This document shows, in pieces, positions 15,749-25,476 of a stretch of 64,000 nt of DNA (positions are counted from its first letter, which is position 1; every line of letters starts with the position of its first letter). The stretch comes from Synechococcus sp. JA-3-3Ab. GTDB taxonomy: Bacteria > Cyanobacteriota > Cyanobacteriia > Thermostichales > Thermostichaceae. The notes beneath the pieces were generated by a model. It ran no database searches, was not told the DNA's origin, and saw nothing but the letters and a program-made list of their open reading frames with translations. The translations under genes were made by a program, and so were the position numbers. Location of the stretch: the NCBI RefSeq assembly GCF_000013205.1, contig NC_007775.1, forward strand, positions 2,625,001 through 2,689,000. The letters run 5' to 3'.

Positions 15749-16452
15749 CCCCCTTGCTCGAGATTCAAGATCTCTACAGTGGCTACCGCGGCGTGGACAT
15801 CCTCAAAGGGATCCGCCTCAAGGTCACTCCAGGCCAAATTGTAGTGATCATCGGCCCCAACGGGGCGGGCAAATCGACAGTGCTCAAGTCTCTTTTTGGA
15901 TTGGCCACCGTCCGCTCGGGCCGAGTGCTGTTCCAAGGTTCTGACATCACGCATCTTGCTGCCGAGCAACTGGTGCGGCGGGGGATCGGCTTTGTGCCTC
16001 AGACCAACAATGTCTTTCCCTCCCTCACCGTCGAGGAAAACCTGGAGATGGGAGCCTTTATCCGGCGCGACGACTACACTGCCCAACTGGAGCGGGTTTA
16101 CGAGCTGTTTCCGCCCCTGAAGGAGAAGCGAAAGCAAGCGGCGGGATCCCTCTCCGGCGGGCAACGGCAGATGCTGGCCATGGGGCGGGCGCTGATGGCG
16201 GAGCCGCAGCTGTTGGTGTTGGACGAGCCGACAGCCGGCCTGTCGCCGCTGTATGTCGAGCAGACCTTTGCCCTCCTGCAGGAGATCAACCGCCGCGGCG
16301 TCAGCATCCTAATGGTCGAGCAAAATGCCAAGCAGGCCTTGGCTATAGCGGACTGGGGCTACGTCCTCTCCATGGGAGAAAACCGCTTTGAGGATACCGG
16401 CCCCAACCTATTGCACAACCCCGAGGTGTTGGAGCTATTTTTGGGCGGCTGA
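15745..16452 (+). CDS. Amino-acid ABC transporter ATPase, LivF/NatE type
   Basis: This is the second ATPase of the same importer, 235 residues. Walker A is GPNGAGKST, the Q-loop is in FVPQTNN, the signature is LSGGQRQMLAMGRAL, Walker B is LLVLDEPTAGLSP and the switch segment is MVEQNAKQAL, the last two being typical of LivF. The start overlaps the stop of the LivG-type gene by 4 nt. It converges on recN, and the 26-nt gap holds a short CCCTC/GAGGG inverted repeat. Confidence 0.92.
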   Translation: MTPLLEIQDLYSGYRGVDILKGIRLKVTPGQIVVIIGPNGAGKSTVLKSLFGLATVRSGRVLFQGSDITHLAAEQLVRRGIGFVPQTNNVFPSLTVEENLEMGAFIRRDDYTAQLERVYELFPPLKEKRKQAAGSLSGGQRQMLAMGRALMAEPQLLVLDEPTAGLSPLYVEQTFALLQEINRRGVSILMVEQNAKQALAIADWGYVLSMGENRFEDTGPNLLHNPEVLELFLGG

Positions 16453-16478
16453 GGCCCTCACCCTCGGGGAGAGGGGAG

Positions 16479-18185
16479 CTAAGCAGAGCCGGCCAGTTGC
16501 AGTTGGCGCAGTTGGGCTGCCTGCTTGAGAAGGGCTTCCACAAAGCCCATTGCCTCCTGGGCGGAGTGGCCGGCAGCCAGTTGGGCCAATTCTTCCCGGC
16601 GCTCCCCTTCTCTCAGCGAATCCACCCGCACGCAGGTTCGCCCTTCTTGCACCACTTTGTAAACCCGCAGGTGGTGATCGGCTAGGGCGGCAACCAGGGG
16701 CTGGTGGGTAACGCAGAGAACTTGGTGGCTACGGGCAATCTGGTGCAGTTTGGCGGCGATGGCCTGCGCTACCTTGCCGGATACGCCAACGTCGATCTCG
16801 TCGAAGACCAGAGTAGCCACCGGATCGACGCGGCTGAACACCGCTTTTAAGGCCAGCAGAAAACGGCTCATCTCGCCGCCGGAGGCAATGTCGGCCAGCG
16901 GCTGCAGGGGCTCGCCGGGGTTGGGGCTAAACCAAAAGCTCACCTGATCCACCCCTTCGGCGGTGGGGGATCCGGCTTGGATCTGCACCTGGAACTGCAC
17001 ACCGCTCATCCCCAGGGGCCCAAGCTCCTCCACGAGAGCCTTTTCCAGTTGGTGGGCCACCTGCTGCCGCAGATGCGAGAGCATCTGGCAGTGGCGCTCC
17101 AGCTCCTGGGCTGCCTGGTCTAGCCGCGCCTCTAGTTCCTCCAAGTCGGTGCTCTCGTCCCGCAGTTGGGCCAGCTCTGCCTTGAGCCGCTCCGCGTGGG
17201 CCATCACCTCGGCCAGGGTGGGGCCGTATTTGCGGCAGGCCTGTCGCAGTTGGGCTAGGCGCCGTTCAATTTTGCTTAGCCGACTGGGATCCGCCTCCAG
17301 GGTCTCGCCGTAGCGCAGCAGCTCCCGCCCCGCCTCCTCCACCTGAACGAGGGCGCTGCTGACCATCTCGACTAGGGGAGTTAGGTCGGGATCCCGCTGG
17401 GCCATGCTCTGCAGCAGACGCTCGGCTTGGGCCAGGAGATCGGCAATGGCCGGCGAGCCGCTGTCATTTTGGTAGAGCAGTTGGTGAGCGGCATAACTCT
17501 GCTGCTGCAGTTCCACGCGGTGGGCCAGGCGCTCCCGCTCCCGCTCCAATTTGGTCAGCTCGTCAGGATCCTCCAGGCGCAGGGCAGCCAGTTCTTGGGC
17601 TTGCAACTCTAGGAGATCTAGCCGCTGCAGCCGCAGGTGTTGGTTTTGCTGGCGGGAGGCTATCTCTGCTTTGAGCTGGCTCCAGGTTTGGTAGCAAGCT
17701 GCCACCTCTGAACGCAGGCGCAGCAGCTTTTCGCCGCCAAAGGCATCCAGCCAGCGGCGCTGGGTTTGGGGAGACTGGAGTTGGCTTGTCTGGCCCTGGG
17801 CGGTGATCTCCACCAGTTGGGAGCGCAGGCTGAGCATCTGAGCCTTGTTCACGAGCACCCCATTGACTCGCAGGCGGCTGCTGAGCTTGCCGTTGCGCAT
17901 CACCAGCTCGCGGCTGCAGACCAGGCCTTCTTCCAAAGGTTCAATTTGCTCTTGCTCTAGCCAGGCCTCCAGCGCGGCCGTAGGCTGGAAAATGGCTTCC
18001 ACCAAGCCCCGATCGCTGCCGCTGCGCAGAGCGCGAGCCGGTCCCCCGAGCGCGGCATCGAGGGCATCGAGAATGATAGATTTGCCCGCCCCTGTTTCTC
18101 CGGTGAGCACGTTCAGCCCCGCCCGAAAGGGAATCTCCAAGTACTCGATCAGGGCGAAGTTCTCGATCCGCAACAGGCGCAACAT
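16479..18185 (-). CDS. recN: DNA repair protein RecN
   Basis: RecN is an SMC-like ATPase acting in double-strand-break repair. Residues 1-160 hold the N-terminal ATPase half with MLRLLRIENFALIEYLEI and Walker A GETGAGKS (about residues 30-37). A long Glu/Gln/Leu-rich coiled coil occupies roughly 160-390. The C-terminal half has the signature SGGEMSRFLLALK, Walker B VATLVFDEIDVGVSG, and VLCVTHQPLVAALAD. At 568 residues it is full length. Confidence 0.95.
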   Translation of the reverse strand: MLRLLRIENFALIEYLEIPFRAGLNVLTGETGAGKSIILDALDAALGGPARALRSGSDRGLVEAIFQPTAALEAWLEQEQIEPLEEGLVCSRELVMRNGKLSSRLRVNGVLVNKAQMLSLRSQLVEITAQGQTSQLQSPQTQRRWLDAFGGEKLLRLRSEVAACYQTWSQLKAEIASRQQNQHLRLQRLDLLELQAQELAALRLEDPDELTKLERERERLAHRVELQQQSYAAHQLLYQNDSGSPAIADLLAQAERLLQSMAQRDPDLTPLVEMVSSALVQVEEAGRELLRYGETLEADPSRLSKIERRLAQLRQACRKYGPTLAEVMAHAERLKAELAQLRDESTDLEELEARLDQAAQELERHCQMLSHLRQQVAHQLEKALVEELGPLGMSGVQFQVQIQAGSPTAEGVDQVSFWFSPNPGEPLQPLADIASGGEMSRFLLALKAVFSRVDPVATLVFDEIDVGVSGKVAQAIAAKLHQIARSHQVLCVTHQPLVAALADHHLRVYKVVQEGRTCVRVDSLREGERREELAQLAAGHSAQEAMGFVEALLKQAAQLRQLQLAGSA

Positions 18186-18257
18186 AGGGATCCCGTTGGC
18201 CTTCCTGTCTTAGGTTAGCCCACCTGCCGACTTAGGCGGAACGGGGGAAGAGCAGCT

Positions 18258-18572
18258 TCAAGGGGTGGCCTCCGGCGTCTCCTCTGTTCTAGCAGCGGTA
18301 TCGGCAAGCGGCTCGGAGGTAGCGGCTGAGGCATTGGGTGTATTAGGCGCTACCTCTGCCTCCTGGAGAGAGGCGGAGGGTTCGAGCTCGGCTTTTGGCT
18401 CTGTGGCGGTGGGCTCGGGGGCAGCGGCAGCGGCTTGGGCAGCCTCTTTTTGCTGTTGCCGCTCGTAACGGCGTCGTTTGATCCCCTCATCCACCCACAC
18501 GTACACCAGACTGAGAAGGGAGAGCCCCGCCGTTCCAATTAAAACCCAGAGTAGAGTGTTGTCTATCGTCAT
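18258..18572 (-). CDS. Small single-pass membrane protein with Ala/Glu/Pro-rich tail
   Basis: The 104-residue product is not a recognised family. Residues 7-27 (LLWVLIGTAGLSLLSLVYVWV) form one hydrophobic helix, followed by a positively charged stretch (KRRRYERQQQKE) and a low-complexity Ala/Pro/Glu/Thr-rich tail of about 60 residues. The charge pattern suggests the tail faces the cytoplasm. It sits downstream of recN in the reverse direction and divergent from the pseudouridine synthase gene. Function unknown; the tail could be variable between strains. Confidence 0.6.
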   Translation of the reverse strand: MTIDNTLLWVLIGTAGLSLLSLVYVWVDEGIKRRRYERQQQKEAAQAAAAAPEPTATEPKAELEPSASLQEAEVAPNTPNASAATSEPLADTAARTEETPEATP

Positions 18573-18683
18573 GAGTGAGATCCGTCAAACTCTGCTGCCA
18601 ACGGAAAACGCCGCGCCCAAGGCTTGATCTTACCGTTGAAGCTGCTCTGCCCAATCTTAAAAGACGGGATCCACACTTTTGCC

Positions 18684-19310
18684 ATGCGCTACCTCAAGTT
18701 TTACAAACCCTACGGCGTGCTCACCCAATTTACCGACCGGCAGGGGCGGCCAACCCTCAAGTCTTTCATCCCGGTGCCCAAGGTCTATCCGGTGGGGCGG
18801 TTGGATCGCGATAGCGAAGGTCTGCTTCTGCTCACCGACGATGGCCGCCTCAACGCCCGCCTGATCGATCCCAAGTTCGGCCACGAGCGCACCTACTGGG
18901 TGCAGGTGGAAGGGATCCCCACGCCCCAGGCCCTGCAGCAGTTGCAAGAGGGAGTGGTCATTCAGGGGCGAAAGACCCGGCCGGCTGAGGTTAGAGTGCT
19001 AGCCGAGGAGCCGGAGCTGCCGCCGCGGGATCCGCCCATCCGCTTTCGCCGCTCCATCCCCACCACCTGGCTGGAGCTGATGCTGCGGGAGGGTCGCAAC
19101 CGCCAGGTGCGCCGCATGACCGCCGCTGTCGGCATTCCAACCTTGAGATTGGTGCGAGTGGGGCTGGGGCCCCTCTCGCTGCAGGGGCTGGCCCCTGGCC
19201 AGTGGCAGGAGCTCAGCGAGGCGGAGTTGGCCCGCTTGCGGCACTACTGTTTTGGCCAGTCGCGCTGTCCCTTGCTCGGGCGGAGGTTAAGTCTACAGAA
19301 CACCTTTTGA
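18684..19310 (+). CDS. rluE: Ribosomal large-subunit pseudouridine synthase, RluE/RsuA family
   Basis: This enzyme converts a specific uridine in rRNA to pseudouridine. The catalytic motif is [18 protein letters not shown], with the Asp of GRLD as nucleophile. Other family elements are [12 protein letters not shown] at the start and [17 protein letters not shown] in the second half. There is no N-terminal S4 domain, which with the 208-residue length favours RluE over RsuA/RluB. The ATG at 18684 begins MRYLKFYKP; the frame is open upstream but without homology. The 3' end overlaps the convergent hisB by 18 nt. Confidence 0.88.
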   Translation: MRYLKFYKPYGVLTQFTDRQGRPTLKSFIPVPKVYPVGRLDRDSEGLLLLTDDGRLNARLIDPKFGHERTYWVQVEGIPTPQALQQLQEGVVIQGRKTRPAEVRVLAEEPELPPRDPPIRFRRSIPTTWLELMLREGRNRQVRRMTAAVGIPTLRLVRVGLGPLSLQGLAPGQWQELSEAELARLRHYCFGQSRCPLLGRRLSLQNTF

Positions 19311-19913
19311 GCTGGGGATCCCATCCTGTCGGCGCGGATCCCGTTCTACGGCCATGCGCAGGGCGCGGGCAAAGGCCTTGAAACTGGCTTCGACAATGTG
19401 GTGGGCATTGAGGCCAGCCGCCTGGCGAATGTGCAAGGTCATCTGGGCGTGGTTGGCCACTGCCTGGTAGAACTCCCGCACCAACTGGGTTTCGTAGCGG
19501 CCAATGCGCTCGACGGTCAGCTCCAGGCCGTAGCTGAGGTGGGGGCGCCCGGAAAAGTCCAGCACCACCTGCACCAAGGCCTCATCCAAAGGCGCCCAAA
19601 AGTGGCCAAAGCGGTAAATGCCGCGCCGATCCTGCAGCGCCTGGGCTAGGGCTTGTCCCAGCGCGATGCCCACATCTTCGTTGGTGTGGTGGTCGTCGAT
19701 GTGCAGATCCCCCACCGCTTTGATCTGGAGGTCGATCAGCCCATGGGTGCTGAGCTGGGCCAGCATGTGGTCCAAGAAGGGGATCCCGGTGTCGATCTCA
19801 TGCTGCCCTTTGCCGTCCAGGCTAAGGCGAACCTGCACATCCGTCTCTGCTGTGCGACGCTGAACAAAAGCCGTTCTGGGCTGGAGCGAGCACGTGGAGT
19901 TTAGGGCAGTCAT
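19293..19913 (-). CDS. hisB: Imidazoleglycerol-phosphate dehydratase
   Basis: HisB removes water from imidazole glycerol phosphate in histidine synthesis, using two Mn ions. Typical motifs are visible: [27 protein letters not shown] (metal-binding His cluster) and [17 protein letters not shown]. The ATG at 19913 gives 206 residues, the usual monofunctional length without a phosphatase domain. It overlaps the end of the pseudouridine synthase gene on the other strand and diverges from recQ. Confidence 0.95.
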   Translation of the reverse strand: MTALNSTCSLQPRTAFVQRRTAETDVQVRLSLDGKGQHEIDTGIPFLDHMLAQLSTHGLIDLQIKAVGDLHIDDHHTNEDVGIALGQALAQALQDRRGIYRFGHFWAPLDEALVQVVLDFSGRPHLSYGLELTVERIGRYETQLVREFYQAVANHAQMTLHIRQAAGLNAHHIVEASFKAFARALRMAVERDPRRQDGIPSSKGVL

Positions 19914-19999
19914 GGGAAGGGTATCGAGGCAGCCAGGAAGTCCCAACTCTAGAATCGCACAAGCCTGTCGCTCTCGACAGCTTCCCAGCCGCGGCGGAG

Positions 20000-21559
20000 A
20001 TGGCCGCTTCCCTGCTGGCAAGGGGATCCCGGAAGCAAAAAGGTTGGCGGCAGCTCCTCACCCCCGACCTCCCTGGCCGGGCCTCTGCTGCAGGGCTCCC
20101 AATAGATGCTGTAGATTGCCCAGAGAGGTTGTTGAACAAGGGGGTGGCTTTGCAGGATTGGCAGCAGGTTCAATCTGCCCTCAAGCAGTACTGGGGCTAC
20201 GAGGCGCTGCGCCCCCCTCAGGATCAGGTGATCCGCGCCTTGCTGGAGAAGCGGGATGCCCTAGTAGTGCTGCCAACGGGCTTCGGCAAGTCCCTGTGTT
20301 TTCAACTGCCGGCCTTGCTGCAGACAGGTCTGACCCTGGTGGTCTCGCCCCTGATTGCTTTGATGGAAGACCAAGTGCAGGATCTCTGGAGGCGCCGTCT
20401 GCCGGCAGCCTGTCTGCACAGCGAGCTGGATCCGGCTTTGCGCAAGCGGGTGTTGCGGGCTTTGGAAGGGAACCGGCTGCGCCTCCTGTATCTAGGGCCG
20501 GAAACCCTCTTTAGCCCGCCGGTCTGGAAGCGGCTGCAGCAGGTGTCCCTCAACGGCCTCATCGTCGACGAGGCGCATACCTTGGTGCACTGGGGGGGAT
20601 CCTTCCGGCCCGACTACCCCCGTCTGGGATTGGTGCGCCCTGCCCTGGGCCAGCCTGCTTTTCCCATCGCCGCTTTTACTGCCACCGCCGATCCCGAAAC
20701 CCTCAGCCGCCTGCGCCACATCCTCAAGCTGCGGGATCCGGAGTGCATTCGCGCCGATCCCCTGCGGGCCAATATCTCCCTCAATGTGGAGGTGGCCTGG
20801 AGCCCGGCGGATCGCCGTCGGCGTCTGCTGCGTTTTCTAGTCGAAAACCCCGGCTCGGGCCTGGTGTACGTGCGCACGCGGCGGGATGGGGAGGAGCTGG
20901 CCGAGTGGCTGGGCCGCCACCACCAAAAAACCGCTGCCTACCACGGCGGCCTAGAAGCAGGATCCCGCCGGCGCTTGGAACGGGCCTGGCTGGAGGGCGA
21001 GCTGCGCTTTTTGGTCTGTACCAACGCCTTCGGCATGGGCGTCAACAAGCCGGACGTGCGCTGGGTGCTGCACTTTCACCCGCCCCCCAATTTGATGGAC
21101 TACCTGCAGGAGGTGGGGCGGGGTGGGCGGGATGGCGGCCCCTGCCGGGCCCTGATGTTGGTCTCGGAGCCGACGGGCCTGCTGGATCCCACCGATCGCC
21201 AGCGCCAAGCCTATTTCTATTCCCAGCAGGAGCGCCTGCTGGCCCAGGCGCGGCGTTTGCTGACAACTCTGCCCCCCCAGGGATCCTATGCCGACTTGCC
21301 CCCCGGGGAGACGCGGGTGGCCCTGGGCCTGCTGCAGGAGATGGGCTGTCTGCACTGGCCAGATCCCTTTCACTTCCAGGTGCTGCACCGCCACTGGCAG
21401 CCGCCGCCGCGGCAGGATCCCTGGCGGGGGATGGACGACCTCATCCACAGCCGCAGCTGTCGCTGGCAGGTGATCCTGCGGCATTTTGGCTACCCTGAGA
21501 ACCAGCCCGGCCTGCCCTGCGGCACCTGCGATCGCTGCCGGGCTGCCCAAAGGCGTTGA
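20000..21559 (+). CDS. recQ: RecQ-family ATP-dependent DNA helicase
   Basis: This is a superfamily 2 DNA helicase used in repair and recombination. Seen motifs: motif 0 [11 protein letters not shown], Walker A PTGFGKS (about residue 93), [15 protein letters not shown] (about residue 190), TATADPET, the motif IV-VI region with ATP-binding [21 protein letters not shown], and [11 protein letters not shown] short zinc-binding-like end CGTCDRC is present, but the winged-helix and HRDC domains are absent or reduced, so this is a short RecQ of 519 residues. A GTG near residue 49 is an alternative start that would remove a non-conserved N-terminal extension. Confidence 0.9.
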   Translation: MAASLLARGSRKQKGWRQLLTPDLPGRASAAGLPIDAVDCPERLLNKGVALQDWQQVQSALKQYWGYEALRPPQDQVIRALLEKRDALVVLPTGFGKSLCFQLPALLQTGLTLVVSPLIALMEDQVQDLWRRRLPAACLHSELDPALRKRVLRALEGNRLRLLYLGPETLFSPPVWKRLQQVSLNGLIVDEAHTLVHWGGSFRPDYPRLGLVRPALGQPAFPIAAFTATADPETLSRLRHILKLRDPECIRADPLRANISLNVEVAWSPADRRRRLLRFLVENPGSGLVYVRTRRDGEELAEWLGRHHQKTAAYHGGLEAGSRRRLERAWLEGELRFLVCTNAFGMGVNKPDVRWVLHFHPPPNLMDYLQEVGRGGRDGGPCRALMLVSEPTGLLDPTDRQRQAYFYSQQERLLAQARRLLTTLPPQGSYADLPPGETRVALGLLQEMGCLHWPDPFHFQVLHRHWQPPPRQDPWRGMDDLIHSRSCRWQVILRHFGYPENQPGLPCGTCDRCRAAQRR

Positions 21560-21648
21560 TGGTTTCGGCAGCCGGCAGAGGGGTTAGGATCTTTGCGCTT
21601 GCCCGGCGTTTTCGCAAAGGATAGGATCCCCTCGCTTTCCCCTTGCTG

Positions 21649-23472
21649 ATGGTGTCCATGAGTGGTTCGGGATCCCCGGTCGCTGCCCTTGAGCAGCCCT
21701 TGTCCTTAGCACGGCAGGTGGCGCAACTGCTGGTGGTGCCGGTCTCGGCCCGTTTGGGATCCCAGTCTCCTCCCCGCGAGATCCTCAAGCGACTGATCCA
21801 AGAGGTGGGGATCGGGGGCCTCTGGATTACTGAGGGCCATGTAGCAGAGGCCCTGCTGCTGATCGAGGAGGCGCAGTCTTGGGCTGCCCTGCCCCTTTTG
21901 GTGGCAGCCGAGGCCAGTCGCGGCCTGGCCCTACAGGGGGCCACTTCTTTCCCCCACCCCCTGGGCCTGAGCCGCCTGGGATCCGAAGCCGAGCGCTGGG
22001 CGGAACAGTGGGGAAGGATCACGGCGCGGGAGGCGGCGGCCATCGGCATTAACTGGCTGCTGGGCCCGGTGGCGGAGCCCCTGGGGCAAGGCCCAGCAGA
22101 GCTGGCGCTGGCGGAGGAGCCACAGCTGGCGTTGCAACTGGCGCGGGCCTTTGTGCGCGGCTGCGAGCAAGCGGTTCCGGAGGGGATTCTAACCACCGCC
22201 AGAGCCTTCCCCGGCCAGGGCTGGGCAGAGGGGCGGGCCAACCCTCTGCTGTTGCTAAAGCCAACTGCTGACCCCTGGTGTCCTCGCCTGAGCCTCAGCT
22301 TGGACAAGCTGCAAGCAGGACTCTGGCTGCCGTTCCGCAGCTTGGTGGAGCAGGTGGGAGCCATCTCGGTTGCGCCAGTGGTGCTTCCCGAGTGGGACGA
22401 GCGCTGGCCGATCTCTTTTTTGCCGGGGCGGCTGACCCAACTGCTGCGCCAAGAGTGGGGGTTTAGTGGACTAATTGTGGCAGAGGGCCTCGATCAGGGC
22501 TTCTTGGACGAGCTGGCCGTTGGCGTCGGCTCCTCTCCCCACCTGCTGGCGGTGCGGGCCCTCCAGGCCGGCGCCGACCTCCTTTTGGCCCCTCCCGACC
22601 CAGTGGCGGCCGTCACAGCCATTGTGGAAGCTGTGCGGCAGGGATCCCTGGACGCCCAGGCCATTGCCCAATCGGTGACGCGGGTGCTGCGGGCCAAGCA
22701 GCGGCTTTTCCCCTCCGCCTCCGCCCTGCTCAAGCAAGTGTGGCCGGCCCTGGCGGAAACGGATTTCAGCCTGGTTCCCGGCTGGATGGGGGCTAAAGAC
22801 CCCACCGACCCCGCCCTCTGCCGCGGCTTTTCCGACGAGCAACTGAAACCCCTGCTGTTGGGAGATCCCCTCGCCAAGGACTCACCTCTAGCCAAGCTGT
22901 TCGGCACACGTCCGCCTCTGCCCAGAGTCGCCCGGTTGGGATCCCTCTTGGCCGAGCAGGATATTGCTCCCTGTCAAGCTGCCATGGCCCGCGGCGGCGT
23001 GACAGGCGGCCAGGCTTTGCCCCTGCCCGCTCCCCCCGGCAGTTGGAACTGGATCTGGCAAGATCTCGCCCCTGGCGCTGAGACAGCAGGGCTATCGGCG
23101 GCCTCTCCCGCCCTCAGCATTCCCGCCGGCCTCGGCTTCTCTCCTTTGCTCAGCCATCCTCTCACCCCTTTGAGCTTGCTGGAGACGGCCCTGGGCAGCG
23201 CCGGCCAACTGATCTTCCAGGCCTTTGTCGAGGAGCCTTTGCCCAACTATGTGCTGGATTGGCTGCAACAACAACGAGAGCGGGTGGCAGCCGTCGTCGT
23301 TTATGGTAACTTATCCTTCTACCGACGCCTGCAGGCGCACTTTCAGTGGGCCAACGCCATCCACAGCCTCAATCCTGATCCCTGGGCCCAGGCAGAAGCT
23401 ATGCAGCGTCTGTTTCCCCACCGGCTCATCCCGGAGAAACCCGAGCCTCAGCCAGCATCGACAAATAATTAA
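21649..23472 (+). CDS. Glycoside hydrolase family 3 N-terminal-like protein, catalytic motifs degenerate
   Basis: The first ~360 residues follow the GH3/NagZ TIM-barrel plan: IGGLWITEG, LPLLVAAEASRG, SFPHPLGLSRLG, INWLLGPVAEP and GFSGLIVAEG. Compared with active enzymes, the KHFPGHG motif reads ARAFPGQG, and the nucleophile segment, normally SDDL or TDAL, reads AEGL. The usual Lys-His pair and the nucleophilic Asp are therefore not seen. The last ~250 residues are less conserved and contain Pro/Leu-rich stretches. The protein may be a non-catalytic binding protein, or use Glu in place of Asp. The ATG at 21649 is preferred; another lies three codons on. It is followed by cytM after 75 nt. Confidence 0.75.
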   Translation: MVSMSGSGSPVAALEQPLSLARQVAQLLVVPVSARLGSQSPPREILKRLIQEVGIGGLWITEGHVAEALLLIEEAQSWAALPLLVAAEASRGLALQGATSFPHPLGLSRLGSEAERWAEQWGRITAREAAAIGINWLLGPVAEPLGQGPAELALAEEPQLALQLARAFVRGCEQAVPEGILTTARAFPGQGWAEGRANPLLLLKPTADPWCPRLSLSLDKLQAGLWLPFRSLVEQVGAISVAPVVLPEWDERWPISFLPGRLTQLLRQEWGFSGLIVAEGLDQGFLDELAVGVGSSPHLLAVRALQAGADLLLAPPDPVAAVTAIVEAVRQGSLDAQAIAQSVTRVLRAKQRLFPSASALLKQVWPALAETDFSLVPGWMGAKDPTDPALCRGFSDEQLKPLLLGDPLAKDSPLAKLFGTRPPLPRVARLGSLLAEQDIAPCQAAMARGGVTGGQALPLPAPPGSWNWIWQDLAPGAETAGLSAASPALSIPAGLGFSPLLSHPLTPLSLLETALGSAGQLIFQAFVEEPLPNYVLDWLQQQRERVAAVVVYGNLSFYRRLQAHFQWANAIHSLNPDPWAQAEAMQRLFPHRLIPEKPEPQPASTNN

Positions 23473-23547
23473 GAAAAAGTAAATACCATTGCAGATTGTT
23501 GGCAGAAAGGGGCCCCTGAGCTATCGTATTGATGGAAATGTAAACTA

Positions 23548-24054
23548 TTGAAACGGTTTCTCTCAGGGTTGTCTGTGCCTTCCTTCCTCTCAGACATCGC
23601 TGGATCGGGCAGTTCTCGCCCCTCTGGTGACGGTGAGTGTGAGCTTGAGCGAACCTCCCCGCAGCGTCCGCAACCGTTCCTCCACTCTTTGCAAGCGCTG
23701 CTGTCAGGGCGCTGGGCGACAAAGCTTGGACTGGGCTTGGCTGTTGTGGGTCTGGCAATCCTCACCTGGATTTGGCTGGCTGCAGGAGCTGGGCTGGATC
23801 CTTACACTAAAGCCGTCCTCAGCCTAGAGGGTCAGCCCAGCCATGGTGCTTCGTTGTTTGCCCTCAACTGTGCCGCCTGTCATGGAGAAGAAGCCGATGG
23901 CCGAGTTGGCCCCAGCCTGCGGGGAGTTAGCAACCGCCGCTCCGACCGGTTTATCATTCATCAGGTAACCAGTGGCAAAACTCCGCCTATGCCCCAGTTT
24001 CAGCCGGATCCCCAGGAGATGGCAGATTTGCTCAGCTACTTGAAAACCCTCTGA
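23548..24054 (+). CDS. cytM: Cytochrome cM (membrane-anchored class I cytochrome c)
   Basis: This is a low-abundance cyanobacterial c-type cytochrome. The protein has one transmembrane anchor (LGLGLAVVGLAILTWIWLAA) and a small haem domain with CAACH near residue 108. The C-terminal SGKTPPMPQFQPDPQEMADL supplies the axial Met and is characteristic of cytochrome cM. The start is uncertain: the frame opens at a TTG at 23548, giving a ~55-residue hydrophilic extension not usual for the family, and an internal TTG near 23690 would give a more typical length. It is 9 nt from the next gene, so a two-gene operon is likely. Confidence 0.82.
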   Translation: MKRFLSGLSVPSFLSDIAGSGSSRPSGDGECELERTSPQRPQPFLHSLQALLSGRWATKLGLGLAVVGLAILTWIWLAAGAGLDPYTKAVLSLEGQPSHGASLFALNCAACHGEEADGRVGPSLRGVSNRRSDRFIIHQVTSGKTPPMPQFQPDPQEMADLLSYLKTL

Positions 24055-24063
24055 GGCCAGCTC

Positions 24064-24741
24064 ATGGGCCTGACCCAGCAGCTTGCTTGCTACGCTCTCT
24101 GGCTGGCCTCCGTATTTGCCTTTGCGGAATGGCTGCGCTCCCGACAGGTGGATGGGGAATGGGTGCGCAAAGTCGTCCATATCGGTGTGGGCAATATCAT
24201 TCTGCTGGCCTGGGCCTTGCAGGTGCCCCGCTGGCTTGGGGTGGGGTTTTCCTTGGTGTTTGCCGGCCTGGCGCTGCTCTCCTACCGGGTGGCTATTTTG
24301 CCTAGCTTGAATGGGGTCGGGCGGCGTAGCTTCGGCACTTTCTTCTATGCTGTCAGCATTGGCCTGTTGCTGTATTGGTTTTGGCTGCCGCAGCGACAGG
24401 TATTCGCGGTGATTGGCATTTTGGTGATGACCTGGGCCGATGCGCTGGCGGGCTTGGTGGGCAAAACTTGGGGCAAGCACCTCTATCAACTGGGATCCCT
24501 TCAAAAAAGTTGGGAGGGATCCCTGACCATGTGGGCAGTGAGCAGCTTGGTGATTGCGGCGCTGCTGCTGGGGTACTTCGGCTTTTCTCCCTCCTTGCTC
24601 GCCATCAGCCTCTTGGTGGGAGGCCTGGCCATGGGCCTAGAGGTCTTCTCTTGGTGGGGGCTGGATAACCTGACCGTGCCTTTGGCCAGCGCCGGGCTCT
24701 GCTTTGCCCTGCTGCAGCTTCTGGACGAACTGTACCTGTAG
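24064..24741 (+). CDS. Phytol/dolichol kinase family (VTE5-like) membrane protein
   Basis: A polytopic membrane protein of 225 residues, 6-7 hydrophobic helices, in the CTP-dependent phytol/polyprenol kinase family. Conserved features are the early RKVVHIGVGN, the middle MTWADALAGLVGKTWG (acidic nucleotide-site residue) and the C-terminal LGSLQKSWEGSLTMW. In cyanobacteria such enzymes salvage phytol from chlorophyll for tocopherol or other prenyl lipids; the exact substrate is inferred. It is probably cotranscribed with cytM. Confidence 0.82.
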   Translation: MGLTQQLACYALWLASVFAFAEWLRSRQVDGEWVRKVVHIGVGNIILLAWALQVPRWLGVGFSLVFAGLALLSYRVAILPSLNGVGRRSFGTFFYAVSIGLLLYWFWLPQRQVFAVIGILVMTWADALAGLVGKTWGKHLYQLGSLQKSWEGSLTMWAVSSLVIAALLLGYFGFSPSLLAISLLVGGLAMGLEVFSWWGLDNLTVPLASAGLCFALLQLLDELYL

Positions 24742-24784
24742 CGGAGTTGCTACTACTGTGACGGGTTTGGCGCGGAAGCGACTT

Positions 24785-25144
24785 CTAGGCCCCGCGGCGT
24801 TCTTGTTCTCGCTCTTCTTGTTGCTGCCACTGCCTGATCAGCTCTTTCGCTGCCTGGGGGGTAAAGTAGTCCAGCTCCATCAGCTTGCGATAGGTGAGGA
24901 GCTGCCGCATCTCCAGGGGCATGTCTGCCTTCCGGTAAAAGTAATGGATGCGGCTGATGTTTTGCTCCATCTCGGCGAACTCCTGCTCCCGCTGCATTTG
25001 CCTTTCCTGCTTGAGCACCTTGTGGGGAGCAGACATGCGATTCGGGATCCGCTGCGCGCTGGTGGCTTTGCTGGCGAGAACCCGATGGGCTCCGCTTTGC
25101 CGACTGTTGGCGCCGTTGAAACGGCTGAAAAAGAAAGAGAGCAT
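24785..25144 (-). CDS. Conserved-looking hypothetical protein, helical
   Basis: The 119-residue product is not assigned to a family. It starts MLSFFFSRF with GAGG 7 nt before the ATG. After a basic Ser/Arg stretch, residues 45-119 are strongly helical and charged (QERQMQREQEFAEMEQNI), then MPLEMRQLLTYRKLMELDYF and a Gln/Glu/Arg-rich coiled-coil-like end. No signal peptide or membrane helix. The good ribosome-binding site and coherent helical pattern support a real gene. It converges with the phytol-kinase-like gene. Confidence 0.6.
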   Translation of the reverse strand: MLSFFFSRFNGANSRQSGAHRVLASKATSAQRIPNRMSAPHKVLKQERQMQREQEFAEMEQNISRIHYFYRKADMPLEMRQLLTYRKLMELDYFTPQAAKELIRQWQQQEEREQERRGA

Positions 25145-25476
25145 CCGTCAACCTCACACAGGCAGAGAAAAGAGGGTCGTCTTACACTAACTTTACAATA
25201 TCAAGCTTAGATAAAGCTGTGAAGCCGCCAGTGATCTGGATCCCTTTTGGGAAAGCCCGTACCTTTCACAGGGCAAGGAGTGTATCTCTCCTGTCCCTTA
25301 GGAGAGTTGAGGCAGAGACAAGGCTTGGCTTGGGCAGGCAGACTTATGGAGGATGTTATCAGTATTTACACGTATGCTTGGACGAAGATAGGGTCAAAGC
25401 GCAAAATTATTTGCGGGCTTTCACGCACAATGACAGGGATCTTGAATAACTGTTACATGGTGCTTGCCCGGAGGCG
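25145..25476. other. Intergenic region with hairpin
   Basis: About 330 nt without a supported gene. CTCTCCT/AGGAGAG form a 7-bp hairpin near 25290-25310. Two overlapping plus-strand frames of 76-79 codons are open but lack a ribosome-binding site and any recognised motif. The promoter of the minus-strand hypothetical gene should lie at its left edge. Confidence 0.45.
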
